Positions 6,406 through 10,308 of a stretch of DNA of 10,308 nucleotides are shown here, one piece after another. The notes below the pieces were generated by a model, which did no database searches, had not been told where the DNA came from, and saw nothing but the letters and a program-made list of their open reading frames with translations. Position 1 is the stretch's first letter; each line of letters starts with the position of its first letter. The DNA comes from CAZWXH01 sp964637725 (lineage in GTDB: Bacteria; Bacillota_I; Bacilli_A; Erysipelotrichales; Coprobacillaceae), in the NCBI GenBank assembly GCA_964637725.1, contig CAZWXH010000064.1:1-10308 (forward strand), read 5' to 3'. Both the position numbers and the translations under genes were made by a program.

Positions 6406-6765
6406 ATGGCAAGAGTTAAAGGTGGATATACAACAAGACACAGAAGAAAGAAAATCTTAAAATTAGCTAAAGGATATTTTGGATCAAAACATTCATTATA
6501 TAAAACAGCACATGAACAAGTAATGCATTCTTTAAAGTATGCATACAGAGATAGAAGAAACTTAAAGAGAGGAATGAGAAAATTATGGATTGCTCGTATT
6601 AACGCAGCAGCTAGAATGAACGAAATTTCTTATTCAAAGTTAATGCATGGTTTAAAATTAGCTAACGTTGAAGTTAACAGAAAAATGTTATCTGAAATTG
6701 CTATTGCAGATCCAAAAGGATTCACAGCAATCGTAGATACTGCTAAAAAAGCATTAGCAAAATAA
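6406..6765 (+). CDS. rplT: 50S ribosomal protein L20
   Basis: L20 binds 23S rRNA early in 50S assembly and, in Bacillota, also represses its own operon through the leader RNA. The 119-residue protein has the family pattern: MARVKGG, HRRKKILKLAKGYFG, YAYRDRRNLKR, LWIARINAAAR, YSKLMHGLKLANVEVNRKMLSEIAI. Arginine is coded mostly by AGA, as expected for a highly expressed gene in an AT-rich genome. Start: ATG at 6406 with AGGAGG at 6392-6397. It is the last gene of the operon; the terminator starts four bases after the stop codon. Confidence 0.98.
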   Translation: MARVKGGYTTRHRRKKILKLAKGYFGSKHSLYKTAHEQVMHSLKYAYRDRRNLKRGMRKLWIARINAAARMNEISYSKLMHGLKLANVEVNRKMLSEIAIADPKGFTAIVDTAKKALAK

Positions 6766-6769
6766 TCAT

Positions 6770-6795
6770 AAACGATACTTCGGTATCGTTTTTTT
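6770..6795 (+). terminator. Strong intrinsic terminator of infC-rpmI-rplT
   Basis: AAACGATAC (6770-6778) pairs with GTATCGTTT (6783-6791) over a TTCG tetraloop closed by C-G, an unusually stable loop, within a run of seven T (6789-6795). Confidence 0.95.
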
Positions 6796-6796
6796 G

Positions 6797-6825
6797 TTGC
6801 ATTGTTTTGAAGGGATGTATATAAT
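6797..6825 (+). promoter_or_regulatory. Promoter of the MarR-ABC transporter operon
   Basis: A perfect TATAAT (6820-6825) has a weak -35, TTGCAT (6797-6802), at 17 bases. The expected start point is about 6831-6833, inside the short inverted repeat listed next. The -35 abuts the T tract of the preceding terminator. Confidence 0.65.
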
Positions 6826-6829
6826 ATAG

Positions 6830-6841
6830 GTAGTATGCTAC
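6830..6841 (+). promoter_or_regulatory. Candidate operator for the MarR-type regulator
   Basis: GTAG (6830-6833) and CTAC (6838-6841) form an inverted repeat with a four-base centre over the likely transcription start. MarR proteins commonly repress their own operon by binding palindromes here. The arms are short, so this could be chance. Confidence 0.3.
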
Positions 6842-6856
6842 ATAATGGAGGTAGGT

Positions 6857-7285
6857 ATGAAAAAAGAAGAAACACTTACTCTTTTTTATAAGTTATCAAC
6901 ATCGATGATTACGATTATTAACAATGAATTACGAAAATATCAATTAACATTTCAACAGTATTTAATATTATTGTTTATAGATAATCAAGATCAAGAGGTT
7001 GTAGGTAAAGATATATGTCAGTATTTAGATTTAACACATCCAACTGTAGTTGGTTTGGTTTATCGGATGGTTAATAGTGATTTGGTTATAACTCATTCAT
7101 CTTTAAATGATCGAAGGCAAACGGCTGTTTTGATTTCTCAACATGGCAAAACTGTCTTAAATAAAGCAACAAAAGCAATTGATCAATTAGATATTGGTTT
7201 TAATGCATTAAATAAAGAGGAATCACAACAATTGATTTCCTTATTAATCAAAGTAAGTCAAAATATGAAAGGGGTACAAAAATAA
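6857..7285 (+). CDS. MarR-family transcriptional regulator
   Basis: This is a 142-residue winged-helix DNA-binding protein, the usual size for the family. The helix-turn-helix and recognition region covers about 48-75 (GKDICQYLDLTHPTVVGLVYRMV). The wing carries the hallmark DRR at 85-87 (LNDRRQTAVLISQHG), and helices at both ends should form the dimer interface. The ATG at 6857 is chosen over the in-frame ATG at 6845 because GGAGGT (6847-6852) overlaps the latter and serves 6857. The stop is one base from the permease ATG, so the regulator is co-transcribed with the transporter and probably represses the operon, relieved by a transported or harmful small molecule. The ligand is unknown. Confidence 0.92.
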   Translation: MKKEETLTLFYKLSTSMITIINNELRKYQLTFQQYLILLFIDNQDQEVVGKDICQYLDLTHPTVVGLVYRMVNSDLVITHSSLNDRRQTAVLISQHGKTVLNKATKAIDQLDIGFNALNKEESQQLISLLIKVSQNMKGVQK

Positions 7286-7286
7286 T

Positions 7287-8432
7287 ATGGGAACATTAAA
7301 ATTTTCCTTTCATATGTTAAAGAAAGAAAAAAAGAAAAGTATTATTTATACAATGACTTTATGTTTAACGATTGCTATTACATATATATTCTTTAATATT
7401 ATTGATAATCCTTATTTAAGACAAACTGATACTTTATCACCAGTTACTGGTGTTATGAGTTTACCTTTTTCTTCAGTATTGTCTTTTATAGTTATTTTCT
7501 TTTGTGGGTTTATGATTATTTTTGCTAATAATTATTATTTATCGAGAAAGACAAAAGAACTAGCTATTATGGCAATGTCTGGTTCTGGTTTTATATCAAT
7601 GACAGGTTATTTGTTTTATCAAAACTTAATTATGTCGTTTATTGCTTTTCCTCTTGGAATCATTCTTGGAGGGCTAGGAGCAATGGGGGTTAATCAATTG
7701 ATTTATCAATCAATTCAAACAAGTGGACCTTTGTTTTATATTCCCTTAAATGCTGTCATCGATACAGTAATATGTATTATAACGATTATTGGTGTTCAAC
7801 TCTTATATGCCTCTGGTTATGTTCATCGAAAAGATATTTCTTATATGTTATCGCAAGAGGAAACAGTTGCATATAAAGATACTCGTATTATTAAGTTAAA
7901 TCCATACTTTTATTTAATTGTCTATATCCTGGGGCTTGTTCTNNNNNNNNNNNNNNNNNNNNNNNNNNNNNNNNNNNNNNNNNNNNNNNNNNNNNNNNNN
8001 NNNNNNNNNNNNNNNNNNNNNNNNNNNNNNNNNNNNNNNNNNTCACCTCGAGAGTTTATTACATCAATTATTGGCTTTATTGTGATGATGCTTTTATTAC
8101 TTGTGAGTATTGTTTATAAGTTTACTTTAGAAGCATCAACGCGTCATATGTTTTATTATAATTTATATAAGCTAGGATACTGTTATAAACAGTTATTAAA
8201 GATTATAAAAAGTGAAGTAATTTTATTTTATAGTTTGTTGTTTTTATTACCGTTTGTATATATTGGAATATCTTTAGGATTATCTATCTATCATCAACAA
8301 GTTTCAGTTGTTTTTGCGATGATTATGGTCTTATCTATGATTGTTCCATTAATTATTGCATCGATATTAACATATGTTTCATATAAAAATTCAGTATTAA
8401 AAGCGATAGGAGAGGGTGTTAAATATGAGTAA
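7287..8432 (+). CDS. FtsX-family ABC transporter permease, BceB-like, interrupted by an assembly gap
   Basis: This is the integral membrane subunit of an ABC transporter whose ATPase follows. Before the gap: TM1 (about 18-37), TM2 (62-82), the cytoplasmic RKTKELAIMAMSG motif (87-99) typical of FtsX/BceB proteins, TM3 (105-130), TM4 (152-175) and the start of TM5 (about 205). After the gap there are three more membrane segments in an FtsX arrangement. Only about 348 residues are sequenced. BceB proteins have about 650 residues and ten TMs, with a large extracellular domain between TM7 and TM8. The 100-N gap lies where TM6, TM7 and that domain would be, so the true gene may be some 800-900 bases longer than drawn. 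The frame continuing across 100 N has no meaning for a placeholder gap. It starts one base after the MarR stop, with GAAAGGGG upstream, and overlaps the ATPase by 8 bases. Confidence 0.85.
   Translation: MGTLKFSFHMLKKEKKKSIIYTMTLCLTIAITYIFFNIIDNPYLRQTDTLSPVTGVMSLPFSSVLSFIVIFFCGFMIIFANNYYLSRKTKELAIMAMSGSGFISMTGYLFYQNLIMSFIAFPLGIILGGLGAMGVNQLIYQSIQTSGPLFYIPLNAVIDTVICIITIIGVQLLYASGYVHRKDISYMLSQEETVAYKDTRIIKLNPYFYLIVYILGLVXXXXXXXXXXXXXXXXXXXXXXXXXXXXXXXXXXSPREFITSIIGFIVMMLLLLVSIVYKFTLEASTRHMFYYNLYKLGYCYKQLLKIIKSEVILFYSLLFLLPFVYIGISLGLSIYHQQVSVVFAMIMVLSMIVPLIIASILTYVSYKNSVLKAIGEGVKYE
7943..8042. other. Assembly gap (100 N)
   Basis: Exactly 100 undetermined bases, the conventional placeholder for a scaffold gap of unknown length. 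It lies within the permease gene, so both the true gene length and the window coordinates after it are uncertain. Confidence 0.99.
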
Positions 8433-9195
8433 AGAAATCTTGGTTGCTGATGCAGTCACAAAAATTTATGGATTAGATACTAAAAATGCAGTCGTAGCTT
8501 TAAAAGATATTTCGTTAAAGATGTATGAAGGTGATTTTATTTGTGTCATGGGACCATCGGGTTCAGGCAAGTCAACATTCATTAATAATCTCTCGACTAT
8601 TGATGTTCCTACAAAAGGGAAAGTCTTTATTAATGGTACTGAGGTAAGAGCAATGGGTGAAAATGAGGTCGGTCGTTTTCGTTATCAAAATCTTGGATTT
8701 ATCTTTCAAGAGTTTAATTTATTAGATTCATTGACTATTTTTGAAAACATTGCAGTTCCATTAACTCTCGCAAATATTCCTTTGTTAGAAATAAAAGAAA
8801 GAGTTAAAATAATTGCTGATAAATTAGATGTTTGTGAACTTCTTGATAAATATCCTAATGAATGTTCAGGTGGACAAAGACAAAGAGCAGCTATCGCAAG
8901 AGCACTAGTGACTAATCCTAAACTAATTGTTGCTGATGAACCAACGGGAAATCTAGATAGTAAAAATTCTCATGATTTATTAGAGTTGTTTAAAAAGTTA
9001 AATGATGAAGAAGGAGTTTCTATCTTAATGGTAACTCATGATTCAATGATAGCGAGTTATTCTAAGAAACTATTATATATTAAAGATGGTCAAATCGATG
9101 AAACAATTGAAAGAAAAGATATGTCTCAAAAAGATTATTTTTATAAGATTGTTGATGCTAATTCAGTTGAATCACAAAAATTATTTGTTGATTAA
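8425..9195 (+). CDS. ABC transporter ATP-binding protein, BceA-like
   Basis: This is the cytoplasmic ATPase subunit, 256 residues, paired with the preceding permease. All motifs are intact: Walker A GPSGSGKST (43-51), the Q-loop in FIFQEFNLLD, signature CSGGQ (147-151; Cys replaces the usual Leu), Walker B LIVADE with D171 and catalytic E172, the D-loop, and H-loop His205. NLSTIDVPTKG and GFIFQEFNLLDSLT closely resemble BceA-type ATPases of peptide-antibiotic detoxification transporters, within the wider MacB/LolD group. ATG at 8425 is chosen over the in-frame GTG at 8416, because AGGAGAGG (8408-8415) is the ribosome binding site. The start overlaps the permease stop (8430-8432), indicating translational coupling. 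Substrate is unknown; bacitracin-like or lantibiotic-like compounds are a family-based guess. Confidence 0.94.
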   Translation: MSKEILVADAVTKIYGLDTKNAVVALKDISLKMYEGDFICVMGPSGSGKSTFINNLSTIDVPTKGKVFINGTEVRAMGENEVGRFRYQNLGFIFQEFNLLDSLTIFENIAVPLTLANIPLLEIKERVKIIADKLDVCELLDKYPNECSGGQRQRAAIARALVTNPKLIVADEPTGNLDSKNSHDLLELFKKLNDEEGVSILMVTHDSMIASYSKKLLYIKDGQIDETIERKDMSQKDYFYKIVDANSVESQKLFVD

Positions 9196-9219
9196 AAGGG
9201 AAACCTTTTTTTCTTTTTT
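9194..9219 (+). terminator. Intrinsic terminator of the MarR-ABC operon
   Basis: AAAAGG (9194-9199) pairs with CCTTTT (9204-9209) over a GAAA tetraloop and runs into TTTCTTTTTT. The left arm begins within the TAA stop codon (9193-9195). Confidence 0.8.
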
Positions 9220-9250
9220 AAAAGTGAAATGTTGGGTATAATGAATGTAG

Positions 9251-9282
9251 TCATTTTTGTTCAAATGAATTGTTAAAAATGA
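9251..9282 (+). repeat. Inverted repeat over the -35 region of the M42 aminopeptidase promoter
   Basis: TCATTTTT (9251-9258) and AAAAATGA (9275-9282) are perfect 8-base inverted arms with a 16-base centre. The centre holds a smaller palindrome, TTCA-AA-TGAA (9260-9269). The right arm follows and touches the -35 box. It could be an operator or chance in AT-rich DNA. A TATAAT at 9237-9242 just upstream could be a second, weaker promoter. Confidence 0.35.
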
Positions 9283-9298
9283 AAAATAGTTATATAAT
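9270..9298 (+). promoter_or_regulatory. Promoter of the M42 aminopeptidase gene
   Basis: TTGTTA (9270-9275), a 17-base spacer and a perfect TATAAT (9293-9298). The start point would be near 9305, placing the AGGAG ribosome binding site (9307-9311) almost at the 5' end of the transcript. Confidence 0.65.
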
Positions 9299-9320
9299 GT
9301 AAAAATAGGAGCGTGATAAT

Positions 9321-10308
9321 ATGGTAGATTTAAAAATGTTAGAAGATATATCAATGGTTAATGGTATTTCTGGTTTTGAAAAACAAGCAACACGTGTTAT
9401 GAAGTCTTATATTGAAGATAGTGTTGATGAAATAGAATATGATAATTTAGGTAGTTTAATAGGTGTTAAAAAAGGATCAAGTCAGTTGAAACTTTTAATT
9501 ACAGGACATATTGATGAGATTGGTTTTATTGTTAAAGATATTGATGAAGGTGGATTTATTAAAGTTCAACCAGTTGGTGGTTGGATGGGACAAAACTTGC
9601 CTTCTTCATTAATGATAATTACAACAAGAGAAGGTAAACAAATCAAAGGTGTCTTTGGTTCTCAACCTCCTCATGGTAAAACATTAGAAGAAAGAAATAA
9701 AGTCATTGAACCTAAAAATTCATTTATTGATGTTGGTGTATTAAGTAAAGAAGAAGCAATAGAACTAGGAATTAGAAAAGGTGATCCCATTGTTCCTTCT
9801 TCTGAATTTACTGTCATGGGTAATGATAAATGCTTAATGTCAAAAGCATGGGATGATAGAATAGGTGTGGCTGTAATTATTGATGTATTAAGAAATTTAA
9901 AAGGCAAAGATATTTATCCTAATCTTTATGGAGCTGGAACAGTTCAAGAAGAAGTAGGATTACGTGGAGCAAAAACAGTTGGGCAAAAAGTTAAACCTGA
10001 TATCGCAATTGCGATTGATGTGACTTTCTCGAAAGACTTACCTGGTGATAAAGGTGATGTGAAATTAGGGAGTGGAGTTTCATTGAGCGTTATGGATGGT
10101 AGCGTCATTGCTCATACTGGTTTATTAAAGAGTTTAGAGAATATTTGTGATAAGCATAATATTCCTTATCAATTAGATATGATTGATGCTGGTGGAACGG
10201 ATTCAGGCGAATTGAGTAAAGTAGAAGCAGGAGTTATGAATGTAACACTCTCTATTCCATCACGTTATATGCATTCTCATCGTACAATTATTCATACAGA
10301 TGATTATC
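9321..10308 (+). CDS. M42-family metallo-aminopeptidase, PepA-like (3' truncated)
   Basis: This is a cytoplasmic dizinc or dicobalt exopeptidase that removes N-terminal residues from peptides; the M42 family includes glutamyl aminopeptidase PepA and FrvX/YsdC types. The frame is open from ATG 9321 (AGGAG at 9307-9311) to the window end, giving 329 residues, probably 15-30 short of complete. Visible metal and catalytic residues: GHIDEIG (His63, Asp65), AWDDRIG (Asp178, bridging), VQEEVG (Glu210 catalytic, Glu211 ligand), AIDVT (Asp233) and MHSH (His318). All expected active-site residues are present. The ending SRYMHSHRTIIHTDD resembles the PepA subgroup more than the HSPxE of other M42 members, so acidic N-terminal residues are the likely but unproven preference. 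M42 enzymes form tetrahedral dodecamers. It has its own promoter. Confidence 0.95.
   Translation, partial: MVDLKMLEDISMVNGISGFEKQATRVMKSYIEDSVDEIEYDNLGSLIGVKKGSSQLKLLITGHIDEIGFIVKDIDEGGFIKVQPVGGWMGQNLPSSLMIITTREGKQIKGVFGSQPPHGKTLEERNKVIEPKNSFIDVGVLSKEEAIELGIRKGDPIVPSSEFTVMGNDKCLMSKAWDDRIGVAVIIDVLRNLKGKDIYPNLYGAGTVQEEVGLRGAKTVGQKVKPDIAIAIDVTFSKDLPGDKGDVKLGSGVSLSVMDGSVIAHTGLLKSLENICDKHNIPYQLDMIDAGGTDSGELSKVEAGVMNVTLSIPSRYMHSHRTIIHTDDY

Noticed and set aside
6630..6875. Reverse-strand open frame of 81 codons
   Set aside because: It is antisense to rplT, its terminator and the MarR promoter, with no coding signals of its own.
9671..9907. Reverse-strand open frame of 78 codons
   Set aside because: It is a shadow of the M42 aminopeptidase reading frame, which has all its active-site motifs on the + strand.
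1..10308. CRISPR arrays, tRNA or rRNA genes, insertion sequences or attachment sites
   Set aside because: No regularly spaced repeats, clover-leaf sequences, transposase motifs or flanking direct repeats were seen on reading the window.

Overview
This is a low-GC bacterial chromosomal window with strong AGGAGG-type ribosome binding sites, sigma-A-like promoters and compact U-tailed terminators. It carries Bacillota-type features, including a likely L20 autoregulatory leader in front of infC-rpmI-rplT and a BceAB-like transporter. The very AT-rich coding style and gene content suggest an Erysipelotrichia/Coprobacillus-like gut Firmicute, but that placement is an inference. Every real gene lies on the + strand. 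A run of exactly 100 N at 7943-8042 shows that this is a scaffolded draft assembly.

Layout: (1) 1-527, the 3' end of an M29-family aminopeptidase. (2) 530-2212, prfC (peptide chain release factor 3) with its own consensus promoter and terminator. (3) 2236-4596, a small unrecognised cysteine-containing protein, then a P1B-type ATPase homologue that looks catalytically dead: nearly all of the nucleotide-binding domain is missing, and the TGES, CPC, DKTGT and GDGxND motifs are replaced. (4) 4615-5454, an RluA-family rRNA pseudouridine synthase. (5) 5451-6795, the infC-rpmI-rplT operon (IF3, L35, L20), with a consensus promoter, a structured leader with mutually exclusive terminator and antiterminator pairings, a rare ATT start codon for infC and a UUCG-loop terminator. 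(6) 6797-9219, a MarR regulator, a BceB-like FtsX-family permease interrupted by the assembly gap, and a BceA-like ATPase, probably one operon. (7) 9251-10308, an M42 (PepA-like) metallo-aminopeptidase that runs off the end.

How the genes work together: prfC, the pseudouridine synthase and infC-rpmI-rplT are translation and ribosome housekeeping genes. IF3 and L20 are probably autoregulated through the AUU start and the leader RNA. The MarR-permease-ATPase unit looks like a self-regulated efflux or antimicrobial-peptide-response module, with the permease gene before the ATPase gene and no two-component system in view. The two aminopeptidases at the edges are peptide-turnover enzymes. The most unusual item is the degenerate P-type ATPase: a long intact membrane-protein reading frame that keeps the overall P1B architecture but has lost the ATP-hydrolysis machinery.
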